In this document: in pieces, positions 16,598-28,596 of the stretch | How positions within the stretch are numbered: the stretch's first letter is position 1 | Layout: each line of letters opens with the position of its first letter | Origin: JTS-AC122 sp050246015 | GTDB taxonomy: Bacteria; Planctomycetota; Phycisphaerae; Phycisphaerales; UBA1924 | Direction of reading: 5' to 3' | NCBI GenBank assembly: GCA_050246015.1 | Contig: JBFWWU010000004.1 | Span: 181,102-245,101 of the forward strand | Length of the DNA stretch: 64,000 nt | Made by a program: the position numbers and the translations under genes | Notes under the pieces: generated by a model | Seen by the model: the letters and a program-made list of their open reading frames with translations, nothing else | Database searches by the model: none | What the model was told of the DNA's origin: nothing

Positions 16598-17494
16598 TCA
16601 CCACCGCCCTTGCAGAATCTGCTCGATCGCGTGCGCCACGCCGTCCTCGTCGTTGCCGAGCGTGTGCCGGTGGGCGACGGCCTTGGCTTCGTCGATGGCG
16701 TTGCCCATCGCGACGGCTAGGGCGGCCTGCTGGAGCATCGCGACGTCGTTGATGTCGTTCCCGATCGCGGCGACGCCGGTGGCGGGCAGCCCGCGACTCC
16801 CCGCGAGCCACTCGATCGCGCTCCACTTGTTCGCCGCCCGATCGAAGCATTCGAGGATCAGGGTCTTGCCCTCGGGGTCGTCGTCTTCGGGTCGCGGCAC
16901 AACGGCGTGAAAATGCTGCATCATGACCTGGTTCGCGAAGGAGTCGCGCACGATGAGCGCGACCCCGTCGGTCCGGCGCTTGGGCCCGCAGACCCCGACG
17001 CGGACGGTGTGCGGCAGGTGCTCGTCCTCGTCGAGCGACGCGACGTAGCGCACCGGGACGTTCATCTTCGCGAACCACCAGCGCGTCACGGGATCGACGC
17101 CCGCCTCGCCCGTCGCGCTGACGACGACGTAGTCGTGCCCGGCATGCTCGGGGTCTTTCAGGACCAGCACGGCGTGCCCGTGCGATGCCAGGACGTTCAC
17201 CAGTCGCCGCACGAGGTCGTGGTTCATTGGGAATCGGTGCAGCGTACGGCGGGTCAGGGGGCACGCGATCATGGATCCACCGGCGACGACGACGGGGTCG
17301 GCCTGTTCGATCTGATCGGTGAGGTGCTTGCACTCGATGAGACCGCGGCCGGTGCAGATCGTGACCAGGAGGCCCTGACGCCGAGCGTCGGCGATGGCCT
17401 CGCGGTTGGGCTTTGAGATCTGGCCGCGAGAGCACAGGAGCGTGCCGTCGAGGTCGATGGCGAGCATCGAGTATTTGAGTTTGGATTCGGACAT
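16598..17494 (-). CDS. Cof-type HAD hydrolase
   Basis: A 298-residue member of the Cof/type IIB HAD phosphatases. Motif I is AIDLDGTLL, motif II TICTGRG, and motif IV near the C-terminus is AIGNDINDVAML. The region between holds the large type IIB cap domain. The substrate is not known from sequence; relatives act on sugar phosphates or flavin and nucleotide phosphates. ATG 17494 begins just before the family domain. It is divergent from der with a gap of about 60 bases that must hold both promoters. Confidence 0.88.
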   Translation of the reverse strand: MSESKLKYSMLAIDLDGTLLCSRGQISKPNREAIADARRQGLLVTICTGRGLIECKHLTDQIEQADPVVVAGGSMIACPLTRRTLHRFPMNHDLVRRLVNVLASHGHAVLVLKDPEHAGHDYVVVSATGEAGVDPVTRWWFAKMNVPVRYVASLDEDEHLPHTVRVGVCGPKRRTDGVALIVRDSFANQVMMQHFHAVVPRPEDDDPEGKTLILECFDRAANKWSAIEWLAGSRGLPATGVAAIGNDINDVAMLQQAALAVAMGNAIDEAKAVAHRHTLGNDEDGVAHAIEQILQGRW

Positions 17495-17555
17495 GTGGAA
17501 CGATCGTACCGGGCGGCTGAGCACTGCCGCCGCACCAGCGCTAAACTCCTCGCTC

Positions 17556-19217
17556 ATGCCTCTCCCTCGCGTCGCCATCGTGGGCCGACCTAACGTCGGC
17601 AAGTCGTCGCTCCTGAACATGCTCGGGAAACGTCAGGTATCCATCGTGGACCCGACCCCCGGCACGACGCGCGATCGCGTGTCGATCATCGCGACACTGG
17701 ACTCGCCGGACAATGATCCATCACGTCCACCGCTGGAGATCGAACTCACCGACACCGGCGGCTACGGGGTGTATGTCGCCGAGGGACAGCGGTACAACGA
17801 CGTGGGCGAGGATCTGACGCGGCTGACAAAGGACATCGAGCGGCAGATCGCGCAGGCGGTGGAGTCGGCGGACGTCGTGCTCTTCGTCATCGACGCGCAG
17901 ACGGGGCTTACGCCGCAGGACGAACGGATCGCGAAACTGCTGCGCGAGCGGGGGCTGGGCGGCAAGGGGCGCAGCACGCTGCCGATCCGGATCGTGGCGA
18001 ACAAGACCGATGGGCCCAAGTGGGAGGCGCACGCGGTCGAGGCCGCGTCGCTCGGGTTCGGTGAACCGATGATGGTGTCCGCGCTGAACAACTACTGCCG
18101 GCGTGAGTTTAGCGACGCGCTGTACGAGATCATCGAGCGGCTTCCCGTGCCGGCGAACGACGGTGATGGACAGGCGAGCGGTGACGGGCGATCCGCCGAG
18201 ATGAAAGTCGCGATCATCGGGAAGCGCAACGCCGGCAAGTCCACGCTGGTGAACGCGCTCGCCGGCGAGCAGCGCGTGATCGTCAGCGAGATCGCCGGCA
18301 CGACGCGCGACGCCATCGACGTGCGGTTCAACATCGACGGGCACGCGTTCGTCGCGATCGACACCGCCGGGCTGCGGAAGAAGAAATCGTTCGAGAACCG
18401 CATCGAGTGGTGGGCGTATGACCGCGTGCAGAAGTCGATCGAGCGGGCGGATGTTGTGCTGCTCCTGATCGACGCCGCCGTGCCGATCTCGCAGGTCGAT
18501 CAGCAGCTCGCGATGCTCGCGCAGAAGGCGTACAAGCCGGTGGTGCTGGTCGTGAACAAGTGGGACCTGGTCGAGGGCAAGCCGGGCAAGGACGGGCGCC
18601 CGGTCACCACCGATGACTTCGAGGCGTACCTGCGAAAAGAGTTCCGCGGGCTGGACTACGCCCCCATCTCGTTCATCTCGGGCCACACCGGCGCGAATGT
18701 CCGTCAAACAATCCGGCTGGCGCAGGAACTCTTCGATCAGGCGCGCAGCCGCGCGACGACCGGCGTGCTCAATCGAATCCTGCGCGGCGTGCTGGACACG
18801 CAGGGCCCGTCCAACAAGTTGGGTACGTTTGCCAAGGTGCTGTTTGTCGCGCAGGTGGCCACGTGCCCGCCGACCATTGTCGCGGTGGTCAACCGGCCCG
18901 ACTTGTTCACCGTCGGGTACCAGCGTTTCCTCGTGAACCGCTTCCGCGCCGAACTGCCCTTTCCGGAAGTGCCGATCAAGTTGATCATCCGCGGGCGCAA
19001 GCGCGACGGAGTGGACGACCTGGCGAGCACGGGCACCGGCGCCCGCACGCCGGAGAGCGCCGACGATTCGTTCGATGATGAGGCGCTGATCGCCGAGCTC
19101 ACCGAGGACAACGTGCTGGAGCGCACCGGCGCAGCGGCCGACGTTGACGAAGCGTTCGAGGGCCTCGACTCGGATGAGGAGTCGTGGGATGAAGAGGCCG
19201 AGGAGCCGCGGGCCTGA
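17556..19217 (+). CDS. der: Ribosome biogenesis GTPase Der (EngA)
   Basis: Der has two tandem GTPase domains and a KH-like C-terminal domain and acts in maturing the large ribosomal subunit. First G1 loop GRPNVGKSS (about residues 10-18) with DTGG and NKTD; second G1 GKRNAGKST (near residue 222) with DTAG and NKWD. The second P-loop reads KRNAGKS instead of the usual RPNVGKS, but the invariant Gly-Lys-Ser is kept. The KH region (KLIIRGRKR) is followed by an unusual acidic tail of about 60 residues, giving 553 residues against about 450-490. ATG 17556 starts exactly at the family N-terminus. Confidence 0.96.
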   Translation: MPLPRVAIVGRPNVGKSSLLNMLGKRQVSIVDPTPGTTRDRVSIIATLDSPDNDPSRPPLEIELTDTGGYGVYVAEGQRYNDVGEDLTRLTKDIERQIAQAVESADVVLFVIDAQTGLTPQDERIAKLLRERGLGGKGRSTLPIRIVANKTDGPKWEAHAVEAASLGFGEPMMVSALNNYCRREFSDALYEIIERLPVPANDGDGQASGDGRSAEMKVAIIGKRNAGKSTLVNALAGEQRVIVSEIAGTTRDAIDVRFNIDGHAFVAIDTAGLRKKKSFENRIEWWAYDRVQKSIERADVVLLLIDAAVPISQVDQQLAMLAQKAYKPVVLVVNKWDLVEGKPGKDGRPVTTDDFEAYLRKEFRGLDYAPISFISGHTGANVRQTIRLAQELFDQARSRATTGVLNRILRGVLDTQGPSNKLGTFAKVLFVAQVATCPPTIVAVVNRPDLFTVGYQRFLVNRFRAELPFPEVPIKLIIRGRKRDGVDDLASTGTGARTPESADDSFDDEALIAELTEDNVLERTGAAADVDEAFEGLDSDEESWDEEAEEPRA

Positions 19218-19248
19218 TTCGCGTTCGGATCCCGAGCAATAATGCGGC

Positions 19249-19956
19249 ATGCAGATCACCCGCTCCGGTGCTGACGTTCTCATCCTCACCCCTGCCGGTC
19301 CGCTCCCGATTCGGCAGATCCTGGGCATTGGGCTCAACTATGCCGAGCACGCGAAGGAGCAGGGCTCGGCGCTGCCCGAGCGTCCCGTGATCTTCTCGAA
19401 GAACATCATCTCGGCGATCCTGACGGGCGAAGCGATCCGGGTTCCGAAGGTGTGCCAGGACAAGCCGCAGGTGGACTTCGAGGGCGAACTCGCGTTCGTC
19501 ATCGGCGCGCCGGCGCGGGATGTTCCGCCCGAGCGAGCGCTGTCGTACGTGCTGGGGTACGCGTGCGCCAACGACGTGTCGGCGCGGTGGTGGCAGAAGC
19601 AGGGCTCGGGCGGGCAGTTCTATCGCGGCAAATCGTTCGACACCTTCTGCCCCGTCGGGCCCGCGCTGGTTCCCGCCCAGGAGATACCGGATCCACAGGC
19701 CCTGCGCCTGACGACGCGCGTCAACGGGCAGGTGATGCAGGACTCCTCGACCGCGGACATGATCTTCCCCATCGCGACGATCGTGAGCGAGTTGTCTCGC
19801 GGCACGACGCTCGTGCCGGGCACGCTGGTGCTCACGGGCACGCCGCCGGGCGTGGGCATGGCGCGATCGCCGCAGGTATTCCTGAAGCCCGGCGATACCG
19901 TCGAGATAGACATCGAGAAGATCGGGACGCTGCGCAATCGCGTTGAGTTCGAATAG
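19249..19956 (+). CDS. Fumarylacetoacetate hydrolase (FAH) family protein
   Basis: A 235-residue single-domain FAH enzyme. Family marks are ILGIGLNYAEHAKEQG, the metal-binding VDFEGELAFVIG (Glu-x-Glu), YACANDVSARWWQ, and the late TGTPPGVGMA. Members cleave or decarboxylate C-C bonds in 2-oxo acids with Mg2+, including oxaloacetate decarboxylases; the substrate cannot be chosen here. It follows der by 31 bases on the same strand. Confidence 0.9.
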   Translation: MQITRSGADVLILTPAGPLPIRQILGIGLNYAEHAKEQGSALPERPVIFSKNIISAILTGEAIRVPKVCQDKPQVDFEGELAFVIGAPARDVPPERALSYVLGYACANDVSARWWQKQGSGGQFYRGKSFDTFCPVGPALVPAQEIPDPQALRLTTRVNGQVMQDSSTADMIFPIATIVSELSRGTTLVPGTLVLTGTPPGVGMARSPQVFLKPGDTVEIDIEKIGTLRNRVEFE

Positions 19957-19979
19957 CGTCGGCGCGGGCCGTTGTCCAC

Positions 19980-21460
19980 TCAGGGACAGCCGAGGAAGAA
20001 CTCGCTCATGAAGGCGAAGAAGTCGGCGGTGTTGGTCATGCCGTCCCCGTTGAAGTCAGCCTGCTGGTCAAAGAAATCATTGAGGAAGGCGAAGAAGTCG
20101 TTGGTATTGACGCCGCCGACGCCGTCCCAGTTGACGCGGCACGTGTTCGGGAACATCAAGAGATCGCTCGCGTCGACGAAGCCGTTGTAGTCCAGATCGA
20201 AGGTGCTGTAGTAGTACCCGAAGGAACGGATGCGGACGGAACCGTTGACGGTCTGGTCGTCGTCTTCGAAGAAGTCGCCGTCGTACTGGTTGATGTAGGC
20301 CTGCACCGCGGCGCGGTCGGCGCCGGTGACGACGCCGTCGCCGTTGACGTCCTTGAAGATCGCGTCAAAGCCGATGTCGGTCCAGGCATACAGGCCGGAT
20401 TGCGGGGGCGCGTCGTAGGTCGTTCCGGCCAGCGCGGTCGCTCGCCAGGTGGTCACGTTCAGGTAGTTGTTGGCGTTGCGTCCGGCCCAGGCGATCGCCA
20501 GGGGGTCCGTGCACGCCGGCAACGCCTGCGAGTTGCAGAACGCGATGACGTCGGCGAGCGCTTCGTAGACGCTGACGGCGTCGGCGACGTCGAAGTTGGC
20601 CGGCGGATCCTCGGGGAGTCCGTTCAGCAGCGCGTACCCGTGCATCGTCAGCGGGAACACGAGCGAAACCGTCGTCGAATCCGTGCCGATCGAGTGCTTG
20701 AATCGGATCCGAACCGGCGGGTCGTACGAGCCCGGAAAGAACCCGCCGAACGCGAAACTGGCGTCCTGGTACCCGCTCGTGCGGACGAAGAACGACCCTT
20801 CGACCACGAACGTCTCCCCGGCCTCCATCGTGCCGTTCATGTTCCCGTCCTGAGAAATGAGCGCCGGTGTGAAGCACCCGCATAGATTCAGCGCGAACTC
20901 GGCGCCGGTGCGCCGAAAGAACGGCGGCGTGAGACAGTCGGCCTCGAAGTCGGTGGCGCTGGTGATCGCGCGCGCGGCGAGCAGTTGCGGGCGCGCGCCA
21001 AAGCGCCCTGCCTGCGCGACGTACGTATCGCTGAGCGTGGATTCTCCGCCCGTCTCCGGTCCGTCCACATCCAACTCGATGTAGGTATACAGCGGGCTCG
21101 CGCCGAACAGCGTGGGAACGTGAAAGCCCGAGATCGGCGATACCGGCCCCGGCGGGCACACGAGCCCCTTGAACACCGCGTCGAGCCGGAGCAGGTGCGC
21201 CCCGGCCGCGGCGACGAACGAGCCGACGTATGGGTCGGTCGTGGGCGACGTCGCGGACCACCCCCCGATCGTGACAGACGTGAGGTCCGGGAGGGTCGCG
21301 CCGGGGATCAGCGTGCCCGACACGCCGTAGTCGGTGCGGCGGACCACCGCGTCGTTGGCCGGATCGGTCCACACCCGGGTCGATTGCGCCATCAGGCTCG
21401 AAGCGGCCAGCATCGGGCCCGCGAGGGCGATCACGTAGCGGGCGTGGGCGGCTGGGATCT

Positions 21461-21464
<4 letters not shown>
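19980..21464 (-). CDS. Secreted GC-type dockerin protein, coupled to the upstream regulator
   Basis: A 494-residue secreted protein with an N-terminal signal peptide (hydrophobic core ending SSLMAQS). The body is not recognised. The C-terminal third holds several Asp-rich calcium-binding-type loops (KDVNGDGVVTGAD, DLDYNGFVDASDL) and ends with DFNGDGMTNTADFFAFM and Gly-Cys-Pro, the GC-type dockerin ending. Its ATG overlaps the stop of the NtrC-type regulator by four bases (ATGA, 21461-21464), so it is very likely translated from the same message as the regulator and histidine kinase. That is an unusual setting for a secreted dockerin protein. Confidence 0.8.
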
Positions 21465-23008
<1,544 letters not shown>

Positions 23009-24601
23009 GCGAGGTGATTGCTCCTTGGTTGGGCGTTCTGCTCGAGTCGAGATCCTTTGGCGTGCCGCCCGCTCGCAGCGGCAGTCGGATCAGCACACGA
23101 CATCCGGGTTGCTTCCTGTTTGGGTCGCTATTGCTGCTGATTTCCATTGTGCCGCCGTGTGCGCGAACAACTTGCAATGCTACTGCAAGTCCTATGCCAG
23201 TGCCATTCTTCTTTGTCGTGAAGTAGGGTGAAAAGGCCTTCTCGCGCAGTTCGGGTGGTATCCCGGGGCCCTCGTCGGCGACAGCGATCTCCCATTCTTC
23301 CCCCGCGACGCGAGAAACCAGCGTGACTCGCCCCCCAACCGGTGATGCCTGAATGGCATTCGTCACCACGCTGACCACGGCGTGCTCGAGGTGAGCCGCA
23401 TCGCACCATGCCCGGTTCGGCGAGTCGGCCGTCTGGACCTCGATCACGACCCCGGTCGTTTGTGCCAGCGCCCGGTGGGCGTCGATGACGTTCGAGATGA
23501 AGGCGCGGGCATCCACCGCCGAGAAGTCCATCTGGAGCGGGCGGGTTGTACTCAGCAGGTCCGAGAGCCACTTCTCAAATCGATCGACCGCCTTGAGGAT
23601 TCGACCCTGGTGCTCTCGCAGTTCGGAGTCGGCCGGCAACTCCTCGCGGGTGAGTTCGGCCAGGCCGCGAATGCCCGACAACGGGTTGCGCAGGCTGTGA
23701 GCGAGCCGGCGGACCATTTCCCCCAGTGCCGCCAGCCGCTCCCGCTCCACGCGCTCATCCATCATGGTCTTGATGGTGGACGCCATGTGGTTGACTTCGC
23801 TGCTGAGTTGGGCGATCTCGTCCTGCCCGTGCACGGGGATCTGGTGATCGAAATCGCCCTTGGCGATGCGCGCGGCCGCCTCGCGCAGGTGCTGGACGGG
23901 TTGCTGGACCCAGCGCCGCAGAAGCACCAGAGCCTGCACGCCCAGCAGCAGCGACGCGACCGCCGCCGATATCAGCACCGTGACGAGGTTGCTCACGATG
24001 TCGTTGCTCAGGCCGATGCCGCGACCCAGGTCGTCGAGGATTCGGATGCGAACCTGCTCGGATACGTCGCGGGCGCGGTCGATCTGCGCCTGTGCGTCGG
24101 TGCGGCGGACGGGGTCCGACTGCTCGAACCACCCGCGCGCCGCCTCGATCGCCCGCTGAGCCGGCGTCGCGATCGCCTGGATCGCGCTTTCGGGCCCGGA
24201 GGAGAGGTACAGGTCGCTGTCGGACATGCGTCCGATGGCCTGGTTGACGCCGAGCATGCTCGTTTCAAACTCGTGCTTTGCGACCGCGCGGCGACGGGCC
24301 GAGTCCGTGCCCGAGGCCTGCCACTGCTCGCGGGATTCGTCGGATACCAGCCCCAGGAACACATCCGGAGCCTCGTCGGCGCGGAGGGCGGCGTCGGCGC
24401 GAGTCAGGTGCTGCTTCGCCGTCGCGATGTCGTCGAGAAAGCCCGGCGCGTCCTCGAACGGGCCGGATAGGGCTCGCCGCTGGATCGCGAACGTCCAGAT
24501 GGTGGCGGCCAGACTGCCCATGACGGTCAGTCCCAATAGGCCGAGCAGAATGACGAACTTTCGCTGAAGCGACATTGGGTGGCCAACGCTGCTCGTCGCC
24601 T

Positions 24602-25429
24602 TTAGGGCAACGGCCCTTCGGTCGGTACATAACGCCATTGCCATTCACGCTGCGCGAGCGGGGCGGAGGATTCCTTGACGTGACCGTCGATGAACGCGAA
24701 GTTTGCCTTCCCGCCGTGGCGCATCCCCGGGAACCAGTATCGATCGCCGGCAAACACCTCCGGGCTGTTCAGCGTCGGGGCCGAGAGCATCGGCGACACC
24801 GCGTTCGCCGACGCCGCTTCTCCGTCCACGTCCCAGAGCAGCGGCGTGAAGGTCTGCGTCAGGATCCCGCTGGACAGACGCACCGGGACGGCGCTCCACC
24901 CCTGGCCCTCGATGTTCTGCTCGCTGGCGTGCAGCCGCATGTTGAAACCAAAGGACACGTGCTCCGGCGGGATGACCCCGCCGCGATGGCAGTTCCGGCC
25001 CGACACCAGCCGGACCGGGCCGACGACGTTCGGGCAACGAAGCGGATCGCTTCCGCTCGCGTCGGGCATCTCGACCTGCGTCGATCCTGGATACCCCCAG
25101 AAATCCCCGATCTGATACTGCGAATCGATGAAACTGATCAGGGAGAACGACTGTGTGCCGGTCTGAAACCGTCCGCGATCGGCGCCGAGCGATTCATCCG
25201 CGAAAATCGAGAAACTGAACGCCACGCTGCGCTGCGCCATCTGGCACTTAAAACTCCGCGACGATTGAAGCGTGCCGCGAACCGCCGGCAGCAGGATCGC
25301 GATCAGCACCGCGACGATCGCCAGCGAGATCATGAGTTCGACCAGCGTGAACCCTCGCCGCGTCTGGCGGGTGTGCCGCTCATGATCGGGGTCGGAATCG
25401 CCGTCGGGTTGGCTCGCGCGTGCGGACAC
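24602..25429 (-). CDS. Prepilin-type (type II secretion/pseudopilin-like) protein
   Basis: About 275 residues with a prepilin cleavage and methylation motif near residue 25-30: RRGFTLVELMISLAIVAVLI, the signature of type IV pilins and type II secretion pseudopilins. The mature part resembles the large planctomycete prepilin-like proteins: it ends with a GKANFAFIDGHV-type motif found in the DUF1559 family. A basic N-terminal tail precedes the motif. The start is uncertain: GTG 25429 is preferred (AAGAGA upstream); TTG 25474 is in frame. It heads the minus-strand group pilin-kinase-regulator-dockerin. Confidence 0.8.
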   Translation of the reverse strand: MSARASQPDGDSDPDHERHTRQTRRGFTLVELMISLAIVAVLIAILLPAVRGTLQSSRSFKCQMAQRSVAFSFSIFADESLGADRGRFQTGTQSFSLISFIDSQYQIGDFWGYPGSTQVEMPDASGSDPLRCPNVVGPVRLVSGRNCHRGGVIPPEHVSFGFNMRLHASEQNIEGQGWSAVPVRLSSGILTQTFTPLLWDVDGEAASANAVSPMLSAPTLNSPEVFAGDRYWFPGMRHGGKANFAFIDGHVKESSAPLAQREWQWRYVPTEGPLP

Positions 25430-25505
25430 TGTTTTCTCTTTGACTAGATTACCGCATGAACCCCCCGGGGGCAATCGTCAAGGGGGCAACAATCCCCATA
25501 CGTAA

Positions 25506-25511
25506 ATTCTA
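25506..25511 (-). promoter_or_regulatory. Candidate -10 box for the pilin-kinase-regulator operon
   Basis: On the minus strand the AT-rich gap upstream of the pilin gene contains TAGAAT (25511 to 25506), one base from the TATAAT consensus, about 75 bases before GTG 25429. No good -35 box was found at 17 bases. Confidence 0.3.
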
Positions 25512-25646
25512 CTGCCGGAATAACCCGCAGCGACACAACCGAGAGGGTTCCGACCACAATTGGCCACATTTTTAGCCAGTCATGTTCGAACTACATTCGG
25601 TATCTCGGGATTCTTCGTGGAAGAACTCTGAACATCCTGTCTGCGC

Positions 25647-27518
25647 TTACGCCGTCGCGGCGACGGGCTCGGGACGGCCAACTCGAACCTCGGCGGGGAT
25701 CCGCAACTCGAACGCCGCTCCCGGCGCCGCGGCATAATCATCCAGCAGAACCAGATCCCCGCCGAGCGAACGCGCCAGCCCGCGCGACAGCGACAGCCCC
25801 AGCCCGAGGCCGGGCGCGGCATTGTTCGTCTCGCGTCCCGCCCGGTTGAACGCCTTGAAGAGCCGTCCGCGAAGGTGGCGCGGGACGCCCGGCCCGTGGT
25901 CGGCCACCACGATGCGCAGTTCGCCGGGGTGCGCCGCCGCCTCGATGTGAATCCGCGGATCGGACGTCCCGTCGGGGAACGTATGGTCGGCGGCATAGCG
26001 GCACGCGTTCTCAACCAGGTTCGCCAGGATCCGCTCGATGGTCTGCGGATCAGCGTTGAGCCGGACTCCGTGCGCTGGATCGATCTTCGTCGTCAGGTCC
26101 ATCCCCGATTCGACGGCGCGGCGTTCCAGCGTGGGCATGATCCGGCACAGCAGTTCTCCCGCATCGAGCACCTCGGCCCGGCTGGTGGCGCGAACCTCCG
26201 ACAGCCGCGCGTAGCACAGCACGTTCTCGACGATCTTCGCCAGCCGTTTCGACTCACGCTTGAGCGTTCCGAGATACTCGCTCCGGGCTTGCTCGTCGCG
26301 CACCATCCCGTCGGCCAGCATCTCGGAGTACAGGCAGAACGTCGTGAGCGGCGTGCGCAGTTCATGCGTGACCGCGGAGACGAACCTCCCGCGACGCTCC
26401 CCCAGTTCCATGCTGGCGTGAAGCACGATCCCGATCGCCAGCAGCGCCACGAGCACCGCGCTCCATGCGATCAGCAGCGATTTGCGCAGTGGCGTGATCC
26501 CCCGCAGCGGCGTGGGCGGCACGTCGGGTGTCTGGAGCGTCGCCCGGATGCCGGCCAGCGTGCGCTCGGGATTCGGCGACGGGGTCAGGTCCGGCTTGAG
26601 TTCGGCGGATGGGAGCAGGTCATCCACGCTCGCCAGCAGCGTCGCGCGGAGGCGAGGCCAGTCCATCCACACGCCCTGGGTGATCTCTTCGCCGCGGATC
26701 CGCACCGTGCGGAGCAGGAAGAGTTCCGGGTCCTTGTTGGCGGTGGCGACCCAGTACGGCGCGAGCATCCCCTGGGCGATGTCCCCGGTGTTCGTCGAAT
26801 CCGTCTGCGCCATGTTGGAAGTCTGTGCCGAGCGCAGCGCCGTATTGGCCGTCTGCTGGCGCGCGTACCACTCCGACGTGCGCGGCTGCTTCGCGCCCAG
26901 GTCAACGGTCTGCACCGGGATGCGTGAGAGCGGCGCCCCCGCGAGCGAACGGGGATCCGGCGCCCCGCCGTCGTCGCTCAGCCCGTGCGCCCGCGCCGCG
27001 CGCAGCGCCATCGCCGGCAGTTGGTTCACCGGGAGCAGCAGTTCGAGCCGATGCAGGTCGGTTTGCGCGGCGTCGTAGTCGCTCGGGGAGATGATCGAGC
27101 GCCGCATCGCCTCGCCGCGCTGCGCGGTGTCCGCCGGGGCACGCGGTGTCGAGAGCACCCCCGCCTTGAGTTGAAAGTGGAGCCGGCAGAAGTCTGGCTC
27201 GCCCGTCAGCAGCGGCGACGGGACGCTCACGTCCCCCGCGCACGCCTGCGTCAGGAGTTGGATGTAGGCCTGGTCCGGCTCATAAAACGTGAAGTAGTGA
27301 AAGTACGGTCGGGCCGCTTCCTGCGTCAGCAGGATGCCCAGCGATGATTCCATGCGCCACAGCGCGACCCGCCTCTGATTGCCCAGGTTCTCGACATACC
27401 GAAGGTTGTGCTCTTTCTGTTCATACCGCAGCAGTTGGGACGTGAGCCACGTCATCGCCCCGAACACCGCGGCGACACACACGGCAAACAGCCCAAACGC
27501 CCGCTTTCGTTGCTTCAT
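25647..27518 (-). CDS. Sensor histidine kinase with large extracytoplasmic domain
   Basis: A 623-residue kinase. TM1 is near residues 8-28. An extracytoplasmic region of about 310 residues has no fold I recognise, with repeated long helices and a Gln/Thr-rich stretch. TM2 is near 347-368. The phosphoacceptor block is VTHELRTPLTTF, and the ATP-binding domain shows VADHGPGVPRHLRGRLF and GLGLGLSLSRGLARSLGG. GGAGGG lies before ATG 27518. The OmpR-type regulator gene stands immediately upstream in the same direction (27548-28237), 29 bases away, so the two form a two-component pair. Confidence 0.93.
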   Translation of the reverse strand: MKQRKRAFGLFAVCVAAVFGAMTWLTSQLLRYEQKEHNLRYVENLGNQRRVALWRMESSLGILLTQEAARPYFHYFTFYEPDQAYIQLLTQACAGDVSVPSPLLTGEPDFCRLHFQLKAGVLSTPRAPADTAQRGEAMRRSIISPSDYDAAQTDLHRLELLLPVNQLPAMALRAARAHGLSDDGGAPDPRSLAGAPLSRIPVQTVDLGAKQPRTSEWYARQQTANTALRSAQTSNMAQTDSTNTGDIAQGMLAPYWVATANKDPELFLLRTVRIRGEEITQGVWMDWPRLRATLLASVDDLLPSAELKPDLTPSPNPERTLAGIRATLQTPDVPPTPLRGITPLRKSLLIAWSAVLVALLAIGIVLHASMELGERRGRFVSAVTHELRTPLTTFCLYSEMLADGMVRDEQARSEYLGTLKRESKRLAKIVENVLCYARLSEVRATSRAEVLDAGELLCRIMPTLERRAVESGMDLTTKIDPAHGVRLNADPQTIERILANLVENACRYAADHTFPDGTSDPRIHIEAAAHPGELRIVVADHGPGVPRHLRGRLFKAFNRAGRETNNAAPGLGLGLSLSRGLARSLGGDLVLLDDYAAAPGAAFELRIPAEVRVGRPEPVAATA

Positions 27519-27547
27519 GACAGGTTCCCTCCGGGTTCCCGGAGTCG

Positions 27548-28237
27548 CTACGCGAGCATGTACCCCTTGGACCGGACGGTCACGATGACCTGAGGCTCGT
27601 TCGGATCATCGCCGAGCGTTTCGCGAAGCCGGGCGACGTGCATATCCACCGTACGTGTCTGCACACCCCTCGGATCGATCCCCCACACCCGTTTGAGCAG
27701 TTCCTCGCGCGTGACCGCGCGACCCCGGTTCGCCGCCAGGTACTTCAGGATGTCCGCCTCCCGCTCCGATAACACGACGCGCCGCCCGTCCTTGAACCGC
27801 ACCTCGCGCCGGGCAAAGTCAATGGTTCGATCGGCGATCACCAGGGGCTCGGTGCTGCTCGGTCGCTCGGCGGCTCGACGAAGCACCGCCTCCACCCGCG
27901 CGAGCAGTTCCAGCGCGCTGAACGGCTTGACGACGTAATCGTCCGCGCCCCCCCGGAGCCCGCGCACCCGGTCCTCTTCGGTCCCCCGCGCGGTGAGCAT
28001 GATCACCGGCACCGCCGAGCAGCGAATCCGCAGCGACTCGAGCACCCGGAACCCGTCCATCTTCGGCAGCAGCACGTCCAGGAGGATCAGGTCAATCCCG
28101 GGGCGCGACGCCGCGTCCAACCCCGCCTGGCCGTCCGCCGCTTCGATCGGCGCGTATCCAGAGACCGTCAGCGCATCGACGATCCCGCGCCGGATGGCCG
28201 GATCGTCCTCTATCACAAGAATCGTCGAGTTCGCCAT
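27548..28237 (-). CDS. OmpR/PhoB-family response regulator
   Basis: A 229-residue regulator. The receiver domain has the acidic pocket VIEDD and phospho-acceptor Asp in LILLDVLLPKMDG; the switch Lys is in VKPFSALEL. The C-terminal winged helix has LSEREADILKYLAANRG and ends VDMHVARLRETLGDDPNEPQVIVTVRSKGYML. ATG 28237 fits the family N-terminus (ANSTILVIEDD). It is followed on the minus strand by its likely partner kinase. Confidence 0.95.
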   Translation of the reverse strand: MANSTILVIEDDPAIRRGIVDALTVSGYAPIEAADGQAGLDAASRPGIDLILLDVLLPKMDGFRVLESLRIRCSAVPVIMLTARGTEEDRVRGLRGGADDYVVKPFSALELLARVEAVLRRAAERPSSTEPLVIADRTIDFARREVRFKDGRRVVLSEREADILKYLAANRGRAVTREELLKRVWGIDPRGVQTRTVDMHVARLRETLGDDPNEPQVIVTVRSKGYMLA

Positions 28238-28596
28238 GGACGAGATCCCGGGAGTGGTCACCTGCGTCGAAAGGTATGGACGGCGCTGCGCCAGCGGTTG
28301 ACCCCTGGACCCAATTGTTGGCGCCGACCAGCGATCACGCGTGCTCGACATATCGGCCGATGGCGAGGGTTCATACATGGCTGTCTCCGGCTGAAACGCA
28401 ACGTCGATTCAGTTTCTGATGCTGAGTGAAGAAGGGGTAGGGAAAAGGATCGATGGGCGGGTGATGGGGCTGGCTGAGCGATGCAAGACGGGGACGGACC
28501 CATCGGTCCGTCCCCACCACGAATGCGAACGCGGACTCTTTCGAGTCGGCGGCGCACCGGCGTGCCCACGCCGAGAGGAGGTGATTCAGAAACTGG
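28238..28596. other. Intergenic region between regulator and VIT/vWA gene
   Basis: No gene is supported here. Open frames exist on both strands without ribosome sites or family motifs. The region holds a strong hairpin at 28490-28515, listed separately, and presumably the promoter of the regulator-kinase pair. Confidence 0.5.
28490..28515 (-). terminator. Hairpin downstream of the VIT/vWA gene
   Basis: GGGGACGGACC and GGTCCGTCCCC form a perfect 11-bp stem with a four-base loop. It is about 80 bases beyond the VIT/vWA stop on the minus strand. The following bases are not a good T-run, so it may act as a factor-assisted terminator or an mRNA end structure. Confidence 0.5.
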
